From the NCBI RefSeq assembly GCF_026262505.1, contig NC_067204.1:9705797-9769796 (forward strand): a DNA stretch of 64,000 nt, read 5' to 3'. Shown here piece by piece: positions 20,365 to 31,044 of this stretch. A model generated the notes under the pieces. It made no database searches. It saw only the letters and a program-made list of their open reading frames with translations, and had not been told where the DNA came from. Position 1 is the first letter of the stretch; every line of letters starts with the position of its first letter. This DNA is from Trichomonas vaginalis G3. Lineage: Eukaryota; Parabasalia; Trichomonadida; Trichomonadidae. A program made the translations under genes and the position numbers.

Positions 20365-23137
20365 TTATAATTCAAGTTCTGCAATCGAAACAGCAGCATT
20401 TTCATCTTCATCTAGTACATTCTTTGACTTTGCAATAGCGCTAGTTAGTTTAGACATGTCAGGGAAGTCATTTTCGTCAGCTCTTGTTATTCTTTTCGGC
20501 ATGTTCTGACCACGAGGCATTGATCTGAATATTCTGACTGGTTCTACAGCGTTTTCAAACATCCACTGATGAATTTTAGCGGAATTAAACGTTGTCGACG
20601 TTGTATCAGCGAAATCATAAGTCAAAGCATCGATTAAAGAGAAGTTAAGAAGAGCCCATGAACTTATCAAGTAGATATTCTTAAATAAAGGATGTGGAGA
20701 TATCTTCAAGATTCTCCAAGCGCAACCATCAGCTGTGAACACTCTAATGGTCTTCTGGGTATTATCTGATAATGATTCTGGGTTCCTCAAGTGCTCCAAG
20801 AAGGCTTTTCTGTCGGCATTAAATATTCTTTGTTCCGCGAAGTCTTCGAGCGAAGAAGAGACATTATTTGTATCAACAATTTTTTGTGTCTCCTGGTTGT
20901 ATATGAAAATGGCCAAATCGTTCGGTCCTTTCCACTCAACAAGTTGTTCATTGTCACTCAAGACCATGGAAGAGACATCTGGGGCAGGGAATATATAGAA
21001 CAGGTCATATTTCGGATGTGTGATGGCAAAGAATCGTTTTGGACGGCCATTTGCCATTGTTAATATCAATGCTTTGTTTTGAGGAAGAGTTGACAGTTCT
21101 GAGTGATTGCAAACATCATAAAGAGTTGCAACTTTCTTGTAGTCGTAGCCCAATTTGGTTGCAAGTCTATATGGATCGCAAACTGACAAATCTTTCTTAT
21201 TAATAGCGTACAAGTTCAGCATTGAAGCAAATAAAATAGCAGGAATTGTCTTTTTAAGGAAGTTTGGTGATTCTAAAGTCGAAACATCTTCAATTAAGTA
21301 GAGATAAACATTTTCATTAATTGAATCGTCAAAATACATCGAGGAAGTAATAGAATAGATATCAATCGAATCATTAGCAGGTGTGCTACAAACGAATTGT
21401 GTCATCTTCATGAATTCGCCACTATCTACTTTATCATAAATATTTCGAGTTGTAACAGCCTTGATAACCTTCTGAGCCCAATCAAATTCGGATATATCAT
21501 GGATAATGAACGGTTTGTTCTGCTTTGCCCATGGATGGCGGCCTTTTTCGAGCAAATTTGTTCGAACAAACTTTATATTGTCAGGTTTACCGATACAAGA
21601 GATCAACGATAGCTCAATTGTGTGGTCGATGAGCTCGTAAATGCGAGGAAGGGCCATAACTTTGTCTTTATTCTGTAATAAGGAATGATTGAAGGCCGTG
21701 ACCATTCCTATGAGGAAGTGGAACCTCGTCTCAGCTGAATGGTTGATAACTGAGCCTGCATTGTACCCCATTGTCATTGCATAATAATATGGCTCTCCTT
21801 TAAGTGAAGTCATGCACAATCTGACGTTGCCAATATTTTCTTTGACGAACTCATTGTTCAATGACTTTGGATACATCTTCTGAGACCACTCATTTGAGAT
21901 ATGAATTATGGAATCATCTTGTTTTTCGCTTTTTAGACAGATAATAGGTTCCAATTTGCCATTATTTATCATGTACAGTACTAACACCTCATAACTGAGT
22001 GAATAAAAGATCTTTTTGACGTATTCGATGAAAGCACTATGGGAAATCTGAAGATTGAGGCCTTGTCTGAACAAAGTTGCATGGAGAAGATTTATATATG
22101 TCTCTTGAAGAGCATATAGACCAAATGGTAAAGTAGAACCATTATGTTTCAAAATTAATCTGCATTCTTCATCATCTGCATTGAAAGGAACTTCTAAATA
22201 GACTTGTTGGTCCTTGTTTGTCCTTATGTTAACATTAACTTTGATCGGATCATCGTAATCATCAAATCTTAAAATTCCTCCCGAAATTGTTTGATCTGGT
22301 GGAGGTCTTTCCTCTTCGAATGTCTCGTACCACTCCAATGCCATGAAAATATGCTTTGAAATTGGAATAATTATCAACTCAATAAGGCAAATTCGCTTAT
22401 TACTGTAAGTTTGATAGACATAAGCGGATTTAAGCTTGGATTTGAGTTTGGCTGCATCAACAAGTGACTTAATTTGCGATTTGGTTGAGTAGATTTTGCG
22501 TCCTGGCGTTGTAAAGTTTCTTCCAAACTGATTAACGAACCAGATTGTAAATTTATGGCAACTGTCAATGCAAATTGCTTGCTTTGTGTATAATCTTGTT
22601 AAAATAACTACAATTATAAATGCATTAACTGAAAAGAAGCAAAATTTTCTTATCCATAATTTAATTTTGAAATCTATAAACCATTTATATAATTTTGGAC
22701 CTTTTAGATATGCATACGTCTGATTCAAATGTAGTTTTGAAAATTCTGGTAAATCTTCATTGATTAATTTAAATTCATTTGTATTTTCTAACTGCGATGG
22801 CGATATTATGTATGTAACTGAAGTGTCAAGAACATTTTGAACTATAAAATTGTTCTTAATTAATTCGTTGATGAGGAAAACATCTTTTCGCAACTGTTTT
22901 TCGAGATAAACGATTTTGGAAGTTGTGTCCTTGTTAGATTTGTAAATGTAAAGCATATTTCGATTGCATTTCTTTTGAATTCCGATAAAAGATGGAATTC
23001 CAACATTGGATATTGAAATTTCAGGAGATATTGCACCATTTTCCGATTCCTTTCGAAGTGTAATTATTAAATAGACAATGGATATCAACTATCTGTGAAA
23101 AATCCTTTACATGTAAAAAAATCAAAAACAACAGCAT
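20365..23137 (-). CDS. Single-pass membrane protein with PAS-like sensor region; start unresolved
   Basis: The main frame (20365-23088, about 905 codons) has no ATG near its 5' end. An ATG at 23137, just behind a good Inr, encodes a signal peptide (MLLFLIFLHVKDFSQ) but in the +1 frame. Removing a 22-base GT...AG stretch would join it as MLLFLIFLH-LISIVYLIIT; a frameshift is the alternative. The protein has an outer domain of about 150 residues, one membrane helix (CFFSVNAFIIVVILTRLY) and a large inner part. That part resembles the PAS/sensor half of trichomonad nucleotidyl-cyclase-like proteins, but no cyclase domain is present and it ends in an acidic tail. The domain identity is tentative and the function unknown. 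Confidence 0.55.
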
Positions 23138-23149
23138 TTTCAAAAGTGA
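23138..23149 (-). promoter_or_regulatory. Initiator for the membrane sensor gene
   Basis: The minus strand reads GTCACTTTTGAAAATG, an Inr directly followed by the ATG at 23137. It supports that ATG as the real start even though it is out of frame with the main coding region. Confidence 0.6.
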
Positions 23150-23621
23150 CATCGATCATTTTTCATTCAATCTTATCGATACAACATGCCGATAAAAATA
23201 AAGGTGTAAAAATTAGTTCCATTGATTGAGCAATTGATTAAAAATCCTAATATTTCGAGGATGCTTTGCTAGAGAGTAGACAGTGAATAGAGGGTTAGTC
23301 TTTATGAAAGCATAAAACATTGATTGGTTATATTTATTCTCTACTAGCTTGATTTATCCCAGATAAACCAAGGAAGAGTATAGCAGAATTCAAATGAAAT
23401 TTAGCCTGTTTAATATTATTGTTTCATTAAGAGTATATGAAAGATAAAATTTATGTGTTTATAATAGAATAATATTATATATTGATTTTATTAAATATAA
23501 ACATAATATTATACATTAATGAACTTTGGGGAAAGTTCTGAGATATATATTGACTCCTTCCAATGATCATTCAATTTCATTGGATAAAGATTTACATACG
23601 CACTATGCAAGATACAAGATA
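23150..23621. other. Intergenic, nothing recognised
   Basis: AT-rich DNA between two minus-strand genes. No conserved domain or structured RNA was seen. Confidence 0.4.
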
Positions 23622-24152
23622 TCATTTCTTAGCTTCTTCTTGAATGAAATCGTAGAGTTTCTTGATATGTCGCTGATATTTTTGTTGACGAAGAAGTCTG
23701 TCATCTGATGATTCTAAGTATAATCCTTTCTCTGTTAGCGAGTCAATAGTTGATTTTATGTCATCTTCTATTGTAAGAAGTTCCGAAATTTCAACTTCAT
23801 ATTCTCCTTTTTCTGTATGTGCAAATCCCATTTCGATGACTGCATCTTGGATATTTAGAATTAAACTTGCAATCAAATCACTAATTTGTGAATTTTGTGA
23901 TTTCGGTTGTTTATTTAAAAGATCTGTAAGGAATTTTCTATGGTTTTGGATGTTTATGTCGATAACATTATTAAGTTCATCGACTTCATCAAGTCTTTTT
24001 TGAATCTCTTTAAAATCTCCAAGATCTCTATAGACATCTTCCATGATATTCTGCTGATGTTCAAGCATAGACTGTATTTTTGCTTGGATCTTTGTTTGTT
24101 CTTCTAATTTTTGTGTTCCGTCCCGTGCAATCGATAAAACTCCGTCAAGCAT
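23622..24152 (-). CDS. Small coiled-coil protein of unknown function
   Basis: 176 residues, strongly helical, with heptads over residues 15-80 (TQKLEEQTKIQAKIQSMLEHQQN, then QKRLDEVDELNNV) and 120-176. No membrane anchor, so a SNARE is unlikely. TCAAAATG at the start codon fits the short-leader initiator type used by other genes here. I recognise no family; the shape suggests a subunit of a larger coiled-coil complex. Confidence 0.7.
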   Translation of the reverse strand: MLDGVLSIARDGTQKLEEQTKIQAKIQSMLEHQQNIMEDVYRDLGDFKEIQKRLDEVDELNNVIDINIQNHRKFLTDLLNKQPKSQNSQISDLIASLILNIQDAVIEMGFAHTEKGEYEVEISELLTIEDDIKSTIDSLTEKGLYLESSDDRLLRQQKYQRHIKKLYDFIQEEAKK

Positions 24153-24610
24153 TTTGAAAAAAAAATTATAAACTATAACTGGATGAAACTCATTAGATGT
24201 AATGTTATCTCAAAATTTGATGTGTAATTTTCTTGTTGATTTTGAGTGTTGACATATTTATCGAATGAATTGAAATTTAAACAATGAATTAGAGCCATAT
24301 TAATGGACAAAATGTATCATGTCTATGTTTGTTAATATGTGTGCTGAATAGTTTTACAATATAAGGTCTGAATATTAAATAAAAGTTTATTTTATAGTGA
24401 ATACATCATATCCAATTCAAATTCTTACATGTTGATATCTCATTCTTGATATTTTACTCATTCGAAGATTGATGATATCATTTTTGGTTCAAATAAAAAT
24501 ATGATAAAAAAGTATAATGTGTAAAAATGAAATAGTAATTCATAAAGTATAATTTTTAATAAATGGACACCTAAATTATTTACCAAATGTTCTCGTATTT
24601 AAAGTTGATT
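24153..24610. other. Intergenic, nothing recognised
   Basis: AT-rich spacer between minus-strand genes without ORFs of interest. Confidence 0.4.
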
Positions 24611-25231
24611 TCATTCTATTTGTGAATTAAGCTTGAAGTCTTGTAAAATCTTTGGATCCTGACGTCTGATCCTCTTAATGAGGTCCTTGTATTGGATTCT
24701 TAAGTTGTTGTCGCGCTTGCTAAGCTCGTTGTAACGTTCCTGGCTGACTTTTCTGATTCTCTCAGCATCAGCACCAAGAAGCTTGATATTAAATATTTCG
24801 GTTGTGCAAAGGTCAAGATCCTGCTTAATGATTAATCGGCATTCGTTCTCACCGCCTGAAAGAAGGCGAGCATTGTAGCCATTCTCTTCGATATCCTCGT
24901 TAATCTGGCCGAGAACTTCTTGGAGTACATTCGGGAAGTCATTGAAATCGATATCTAATTCTTGCTCAGCTTTGAAGGTTTCGAAATCTTCTTTTGGCAT
25001 TTCGCCCTCATAAAGGAAGCTCAATACATCCTTTGAGTACAATTGGATTTTAATTGCTTCAACCTCATCTTTTGTTTGTTTGAGGCTTACAACGATTGAA
25101 AAATTAGTATATTCTTCTCCTGGTTCATCTCTTTCTGCTTCCTCGGGTGATTCATCAAGTCTGTTCTCAATAGGGACATCTTGATCGAAAAATACGGCGT
25201 ATTCGTCCTCAACTTCTCCGGCGACGCTCAT
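24611..25231 (-). CDS. SAS-6-like protein (N-terminal head domain only)
   Basis: 206 residues. After an acidic N-terminus (1-38), residues about 40-165 look like the XRCC4-type head of centriolar SAS-6: IKIQLYSKDVLSFLYEGEM, EDFETFKAEQELDIDFNDFP (matching the SAS-6 signature EDF..LK.EQ.LLVDF..FP) and CRLIIKQDLDLCTTEIFNIKLL. Only a short coiled coil follows (ERIRKVSQERYNELSKRD). True SAS-6 has a long coiled coil that forms cartwheel spokes; the short form is typical of SAS6-like (SAS6L) proteins, which in other protists sit near the flagellar base or apical structures. Role here inferred: basal body or mastigont system. Confidence 0.65.
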   Translation of the reverse strand: MSVAGEVEDEYAVFFDQDVPIENRLDESPEEAERDEPGEEYTNFSIVVSLKQTKDEVEAIKIQLYSKDVLSFLYEGEMPKEDFETFKAEQELDIDFNDFPNVLQEVLGQINEDIEENGYNARLLSGGENECRLIIKQDLDLCTTEIFNIKLLGADAERIRKVSQERYNELSKRDNNLRIQYKDLIKRIRRQDPKILQDFKLNSQIE

Positions 25232-26204
25232 CTAATGTTTATACGATATTGAGAAGTTTACGTGTTGTAAAGTTATATCATCATCGAATTCTTTTTATAA
25301 ACGGCAAACACCTAAAAAAATTTCTCTCGCGGAAAGAGGAATTAAAAATATTAACACTCAGGAAACTCTTTGTGTTTGTTCTGAAATTGCCCATCGAGCG
25401 CAAATTCAATCGATTCCATTCTTATTCATGTTCTATATGACCATCTTATGATTGAACTAAAAGTAAGGCTTGTATTTGGATCTTTGTGCTTAATATAGTA
25501 ATGATTTAATCCAGAAAATAAACTTTGAATAATTTTCATTATATTATATGCAAAGAACAATAAGTAGTTAATATGTGAATGGTTGGATCATAGCATATAA
25601 CGATGATGTGATGGTATTTTAGAAAATTTGGGAATTAAAATCAAAAGATATTGTAGATTGAAGCTCAAAACTCTTTCAATGTAAATTATCGGTGTTTCTA
25701 TGAAGTAAGAGCTACGGAAATATAGATGAAGATAAATCCGAAATCGAAACCGCTTTTCATTATGCAGCAAAATAGAAAAGCGTGCGTGTGGCTTTTGATT
25801 TTTCTGTTATTAGATCTCGAAAATCTTGAAAATTCCTGTCTTTTGGGAAGAAATCGAAATCAGGAGGATATAAGACTGAAAATCATGCAAATCGTATGGT
25901 TTTGAGAAGGTGTTAGTTGGTTTTCCTATGATTGCGCATTAAAACTCTTAAATCTAAAATATGAATAATCGTTGGAAATATGCGACGGGGAACCGAGAAA
26001 AAATAGAAGAAACATGTTCGTCTCTAACTAAAATATGATCTGAAAAATAGAAATGAGGAGTTTCATAAAAAACGAATAAAAAATAAAAAAAAATGATTGC
26101 CTGGAATGAAAATATCGGGCAGGAAAAAACTATACAGCAATGCTGTGATAAAAAATAAATCAATTAAAAAGACGATAGTACTAACATTTTAAAAAAAAAA
26201 CAAA
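25232..26204. other. Intergenic region with ankyrin relic
   Basis: AT-rich, no intact gene. A short ankyrin remnant lies at 25716-25775 (listed separately). The rest shows no domain. Confidence 0.4.
25716..25775 (+). pseudogene. Single decayed ankyrin repeat
   Basis: Translation reads GNIDEDKSEIETAFHYAAK and then a stop, matching the GANINEKD...ETALHYAAK unit of the intact ankyrin genes. Only about 20 codons survive. Confidence 0.45.
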
Positions 26205-26452
26205 TTATGCGGAGTTCATAACAATCGGAATCGATTTCTTGTTAGTAGAAACAAGAGAACTGATTGACGATGATTTAAAAAGGACAGCAACTGGCTGTGT
26301 GGTAGGTGGAACAAAATTTCTTTTGTAGTAATTGGACACGATGGTCTGTTTAATCTTTTTGCGATATCTGCTGGTTTTGCGGTGAATGTCTTGTTGAATG
26401 GTTTTGTTTCTGTTGATTCGAGAGCGATTGATGTAGACTTAACACCTTCCAT
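26205..26452 (-). pseudogene. Small gene (about 80 codons) split by one frame change in an A-run
   Basis: A perfect initiator (TCATTTTTTTT, 26457-26467) precedes the ATG at 26452. Frame 1 reads MEGVKSTSIALESTETKPFN and on to PADIA. Just after, at an A5 run (26356-26360), the sensible coding sequence continues in another frame: KKIKQTIVSNYYKRNFVPP, ending SIPIVMNSA and stop at 26205. Codon use and composition look coding on both sides. It is either a fresh pseudogene, a homopolymer sequencing error or a frameshifted gene. I recognise no family; it is a small basic protein. Confidence 0.5.
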
Positions 26453-26455
26453 GGT

Positions 26456-26467
26456 TAAAAAAAATGA
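26456..26467 (-). promoter_or_regulatory. Initiator for the small gene at 26.4 kb
   Basis: The minus strand TCATTTTTTTTAACCATGG fits the Inr consensus and lies a few bases before the ATG. Confidence 0.55.
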
Positions 26468-27434
26468 CTACAAACAACCGGCAAATCATTCACAAAACTT
26501 CGATTGTAAATCATAGAAAAAAACGGTTATGGCCCACAATTGATAGAGTAAATTTAAATAAGATTTTAAGGGCAATTAAAAAGTTGATAGTGAATATATG
26601 ATTTTCATTGGAATAAAATTTATTTTGAATTAATTTGAACGATTAGTTTATTCAACCATTTTATTTAAAGAAAATATTATTTTATGTGCTTCATTAGTAA
26701 GGATTTAATCATTTATTTTGATTTTAAGATTGAAAAGGGAACGTTATTTTATTTATATTATATCGATAAAACATTATCTATATAAGTAATGTGATATTTT
26801 ATGAAAATCACATTTGAATTTTTCAATGAGCTTTCTCATAAATGTAATTTTATACTCAGAAAATTCAAATAGAAAAAGATAGTGAATGAAAACATTTTTA
26901 ATTCGATTAGAGTTATTGATATAACAACTCTTTTTGCTTCACCCAAAATTGGATTGATTTTACAAGGCCTCAAAAATTAAATAAATTTCTGATTACTTTT
27001 ATGGGTTCTCAATTTTTTATCGTTTTAAAAAAAATCATTTTTTCGAGTTAAATCTGTTTTTTCTTTTGATATTTGTGATTATTTAATAATTCCAAAACAC
27101 GTGTCCTAGTAAATAATAACTTATAAATGATTTATCATTATTATTATGTGAATTAGGCTCATATTCACAATTACCCATAATTTTATCTTTTGTATTTATA
27201 TCTATGACAAAGAATTGAATCCAAATCTCTGAGTTACGTATGCTTTTATAAGATATAACAACAGTTCTTCTAATTTAATTCAGAATAGAACAAAATTGCT
27301 TAATTCCATCCAAAACCATTTTGCATCAAGCAAATTCACCCTTTTCAGTCATATTTTCTACTTCTCTTGCATATTCTTTCCTCAAGATTTTGATCAAAAA
27401 ATTCAGAAGTATTCAATCTCATAAATTTTTGTGT
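26468..27434. other. Long AT-rich intergenic region
   Basis: Close to 1 kb between divergently arranged genes. In-frame sequence open upstream of the armadillo gene lacks ATG and was not counted. Nothing else was recognised. Confidence 0.4.
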
Positions 27435-28721
27435 ATGCAAGATCCCGGCACTAATGCCATATTTAGATTGCGAGATCGACAAAATCAACAAAATGATAAC
27501 CAGTGCCGAGAAATCTCGACTGATTTTGAAGTACACAACAAGTTATTAAATCGTTTGGGTGATCAATCAATTCCTATAGAAGATCGGATGAATAACTTTG
27601 GAGAATTCTGCAAAACTCATCGTTTTGTTATCAACGAAGAGCAAGCAGACTATTTAATTCAATTATTAAATTCAGCGAGAGAACAAAACAATGAAACATT
27701 GATGATCAATTATCTTCATGCGATAGAATTGATAATTGGCTACAGAGAAGAGTTTACAAATGAACTATTTTTAGTTCCTCAAAGATTAGAACCAATTATG
27801 CAATGTTTTCCACTTTCTTATGCATACAACATTGTAGGACTACTCGCTTCAACCGATGAAGAAGCAGCAACCACTATTTTTCAGTATAGCAAACAATATG
27901 ACTTTGAATCAACAATTAATGATGATCAGTCTATTATGTTTTTGACAACCTTCCTCAAATACCAGTCCCTGCAAGAGAAAATACTACCAACAATACAAAA
28001 AGTAATAAGACTTGGATATGACTCAGATGGACAGCTCAGATTCGAATGCTTAAGGTTCATTTACTTTGCTCTTAAACAATCCACCGAATTATGCTTTGAT
28101 TTGGTCGAATATCAGGATTTTTATTTAATTTTCCAGAAACCTGCAGAAGATGCACAAACAAACGATATGATGCTATTAATATTGAGAGAGATTACTTTTA
28201 AGACACAAAACCCATTGAGATCGATCATCCAGACAAATTTGATTTATTTCATATTATTTGGCCTTCAGAGTGATGATGCTTGTACTCTTTCATATGCTAT
28301 TGACATCATTGGGGATCTTGCTGAATTCGGAGGTCAGCAAGGAACAGAAATTTTGATTCAAAATAATATTATTGAAAAACTCTTCAAAATTATTGAAGAC
28401 AAAGCTTTGCAAAATAGACTTTGTGCAGTCAGTGCATTGCTTCGTATATTTCTGAACTCACCTTTGAAATTTAAAGTCCAAATTCTTGAAAAAGATTTCT
28501 TAAGTATATTATCTGACCATTTACCATTGATGTCGGATAAAGAATGCGATTCTTCTCTGATTATATTAAATATGATCTTAAGAGTTGCAGAAACAAACAA
28601 CGAAACAATTGTTTTGGACTCAATTTATGGAGATGAAGAACTTTATTCAGTACTTTCTGAAATTTCTGAAAGTTCTGAGAACAGGGTATATGCGGAATCA
28701 ATTCTCTCCCGTTTCAAGTGA
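27435..28721 (+). CDS. Armadillo-type helical repeat protein
   Basis: 428 residues from the first in-frame ATG (27435). After about 30 polar residues the chain is built of helical pairs with armadillo/HEAT spacing. Examples are NLIYFILFGLQSDDACTLSYAIDIIGDL, IIEKLFKIIEDKALQNRLCAVSALLRI and later DSSLIILNMILRVAE. It is similar in size and layout to the gene at 59.4 kb (same kind of line: LIHFVIYGISSDKN), so the two are likely paralogues of a trichomonad family. Such proteins are soluble scaffolds; the partner is unknown. No signal or membrane segment. Confidence 0.7.
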   Translation: MQDPGTNAIFRLRDRQNQQNDNQCREISTDFEVHNKLLNRLGDQSIPIEDRMNNFGEFCKTHRFVINEEQADYLIQLLNSAREQNNETLMINYLHAIELIIGYREEFTNELFLVPQRLEPIMQCFPLSYAYNIVGLLASTDEEAATTIFQYSKQYDFESTINDDQSIMFLTTFLKYQSLQEKILPTIQKVIRLGYDSDGQLRFECLRFIYFALKQSTELCFDLVEYQDFYLIFQKPAEDAQTNDMMLLILREITFKTQNPLRSIIQTNLIYFILFGLQSDDACTLSYAIDIIGDLAEFGGQQGTEILIQNNIIEKLFKIIEDKALQNRLCAVSALLRIFLNSPLKFKVQILEKDFLSILSDHLPLMSDKECDSSLIILNMILRVAETNNETIVLDSIYGDEELYSVLSEISESSENRVYAESILSRFK

Positions 28722-28796
28722 AACTAAATATTGTATTATTTTTGTAAATTATAAAAATATTGTTATGCATGTTTGATTTTATTTAACTTTTTTTTA
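28722..28796. other. 3' flank of the armadillo gene
   Basis: Short AT-rich spacer; nothing seen. Confidence 0.3.
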
Positions 28797-28896
28797 TAAT
28801 GCCTGCACTTACGCACATCTGACTTTGATTCATTAAAAATTGACCTTAAACATTTGTATTGAAGGTCGTTCCATTAGGGCGTAAGTGTACCCTAAT
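28797..28896. mobile_element. MITE-like element, copy B (about 100 bp, internally deleted)
   Basis: Flanked by TAAT on both sides (28797-28800 and 28893-28896). The left end reads GCCTGCACTTACGC and the right end, reversed, GGGTACACTTACGCCC. It shares ATCTGACTTTGATTCA and TATTGAAGG with copies A and C but lacks the roughly 28-bp centre (TTTTTGACAAC...GAAGCG). Confidence 0.75.
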
Positions 28897-29289
28897 GACG
28901 CATTTACTTTCTAATATCGCCTATAAAAACAATAACAAATTAGAATTCTTACAGCTGTATTTTTTACACACATAATATTAGGGTAATTCATGTAATGTTT
29001 AGATTCTCTGACTGAGAGATGATTGAGTTATACATGGCAGTACCATTGATAATTTTTATATTTGAATGGGGTTTTAACTCCAATTAATTTATATGAATAT
29101 TATCAATACTTGTAAAAAATTGTAGAATTTAAAAATCACAAATCATAAATCAAACTTTATTAAATTATAAGAAAGTAGGTTAATATTAACTTTCTGAGAC
29201 ATTCAAATATGGAGGAAAGATACTAAAATTAGATGATAACAAATCATTAATTGTCATTTAAACTAGAAGCAGATTTTGATTTAATTAAT
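28897..29289. other. Intergenic, nothing recognised
   Basis: AT-rich spacer between the element and the 3' end of the minus-strand ankyrin gene. Confidence 0.4.
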
Positions 29290-31044
29290 CTAGTTTATCC
29301 AGCATAATGATTTTAAAAACCACATGGAATGCCAACCATTTGCTCCATGTGAAAGAAGAAGTATGATGGTTTCTTTACAATTATTTTCTGCTGCAATATG
29401 AAGGGCAGTTGTTCCATATATATCTTGCTCATTAATATTTGCTCCATGTGAAAGAAGAAGCTCAATGATTTCTTTACTACCATAACATGTAGCAATATGA
29501 AGAGCAGTAGACCCCCATTGATCTTTTTCATTGATATTTGCACCATGTGAAATAAGGAGTTCGGTAATTTCTTTATTAATATTTGATGCTGCAATATGAA
29601 GAGCTGTTCTTCCATCGTTATCTTTTTCATGGACATTTGCACCATGTGAAATAAGGAGTTCGACTATTTCTTTATTAAAACTTGATGCTGCAATATGAAG
29701 AGCAGATCTTCCATGTCTATCTTTTTCATTAATATTTGCACCATGTGAAATAAGGAGTTCGACTATTTCCTTAGTTTTATATGCCGCTATATGAAGAGCG
29801 GTATCTCCATCATTATCTTTTTCATTGATATTTACACAATGTGAAACAAGAAGATCCACTATTTTATTATTATTTTTGCCTACAGCAATATGTAGACTCG
29901 TTCTTCCACGTCTATCTTTTTCATTGATATTTACACCATGTGAAATAAGTTGTTCGATGATTTCTTTTCTTTTGAAAATTACTGCAATATGTAGAGCTGT
30001 GTTTGCATAATAATTTTTTTCATTAACATTTATACCGTGTGAAAGAAGAAGATTGATTAATTTTTTACAGTTATTTGTTACTGCGATTTGAAGAGCTGTT
30101 CCTTCATCACCATCCATATTTTTTTCATTGATATTTGCACCAAGTGAAAGGAAATATTCGCTAAGTGATGGAATATTAAAATTTGTTGAATATAAGAAGC
30201 ACTTGTTAATATTATTAGTTTGATCGAAATAAACTAAAAATGATTCAAGATTTTTATATTCTATGCAAAAATGTAAATCAATCTTTATATTGTATTCATT
30301 TATCAAGAATGTAACAAAATCGATGTTGTGTGAAATTATTGCATATTTCATGCATTCTTTATTTGGTGTTTTATATTTCAAACATTCGCTAATGATTTCT
30401 GGGTTTCCGCCTAAAAATGATACCTCTAGACATTGTTGAGTTATTACTGAGTTAAATTCCGATCTCAAAAACTTGAAACAATCAACTGATCCATAATAAC
30501 AACATAATTCAAGTAATGTATATCCTTCGATTGAAATTGGAAATAAAAAGTTCTCAATTCTTCGATATTTATTAAAACCTTCTTGTGCCGTATATGAGAT
30601 GAAACTTTCTTTGTCATTATCCATAATTATTCTGTAAATTGAATTTTCTTCATGAATATCGAGATTTGAAAAAGGAGCGTATTCGCAAACACTAGGATAG
30701 TCTATTCTAATTCCATATTCTTTGTAAAATAGGTATTTAGAAATATCCCATGCATTTTTGACTTTTGTAACATGATAATCATCATATATAAGTTTGGCAA
30801 GTTTCAAGTATGACTTCATATAGCGATTATTATATTCAATTATGCTTAAAATATCTCTAATAATGCGTTTGGGAGAATATGTCCTCGAATTTATCAAAAT
30901 TGTTTTGATCTTTTTGTAAATTGAGTTTAAATCTTCTTCATTTTTCGTTTTTAACTGGTATAATGTATTATACAAATCGATGGTGTCTTTATACATATTT
31001 CGTAATTCACTGTATTCATTTGGTTTAATTTCTTGATCAAGCAT
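29290..31044 (-). CDS. DUF3447-ankyrin protein with homogenised repeats
   Basis: 584 residues, same layout as the gene at 2.3 kb: N-terminal trichomonad helical region (EEDLNSIYKKIKTILI, YNNRYMKSYLKLAKLIYDDYH), DUF3447 (LLELCCYYGSVDCFKFL, SFLGGNPEIISECL, AIISHNIDFVTFLINEYN), then about nine ankyrin repeats. The repeats are almost identical (LLISHGANINEKD..G.TALHIAA), at DNA level too, which suggests recent gene conversion or tandem copying. The last repeat breaks off into SHGANGWHSMWFLKSLCWIN, unlike the clean SHGAK ends of sister genes, so the C-terminus may have been altered by a recent mutation. Soluble binding scaffold; partner unknown. Confidence 0.87.
   Translation of the reverse strand: MLDQEIKPNEYSELRNMYKDTIDLYNTLYQLKTKNEEDLNSIYKKIKTILINSRTYSPKRIIRDILSIIEYNNRYMKSYLKLAKLIYDDYHVTKVKNAWDISKYLFYKEYGIRIDYPSVCEYAPFSNLDIHEENSIYRIIMDNDKESFISYTAQEGFNKYRRIENFLFPISIEGYTLLELCCYYGSVDCFKFLRSEFNSVITQQCLEVSFLGGNPEIISECLKYKTPNKECMKYAIISHNIDFVTFLINEYNIKIDLHFCIEYKNLESFLVYFDQTNNINKCFLYSTNFNIPSLSEYFLSLGANINEKNMDGDEGTALQIAVTNNCKKLINLLLSHGINVNEKNYYANTALHIAVIFKRKEIIEQLISHGVNINEKDRRGRTSLHIAVGKNNNKIVDLLVSHCVNINEKDNDGDTALHIAAYKTKEIVELLISHGANINEKDRHGRSALHIAASSFNKEIVELLISHGANVHEKDNDGRTALHIAASNINKEITELLISHGANINEKDQWGSTALHIATCYGSKEIIELLLSHGANINEQDIYGTTALHIAAENNCKETIILLLSHGANGWHSMWFLKSLCWIN

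Noticed and set aside
21960-22000. ACTAACACCTC resembling the trichomonad intron end ACTAACACACAG
   Set aside because: On the wrong strand, inside an intact coding region and without the matching end. No standard trichomonad intron was found in the window.
29313-30100. Regular 99-bp repeats suggesting a CRISPR or satellite array
   Set aside because: They are ankyrin codons in an intact frame; there are no spacers.
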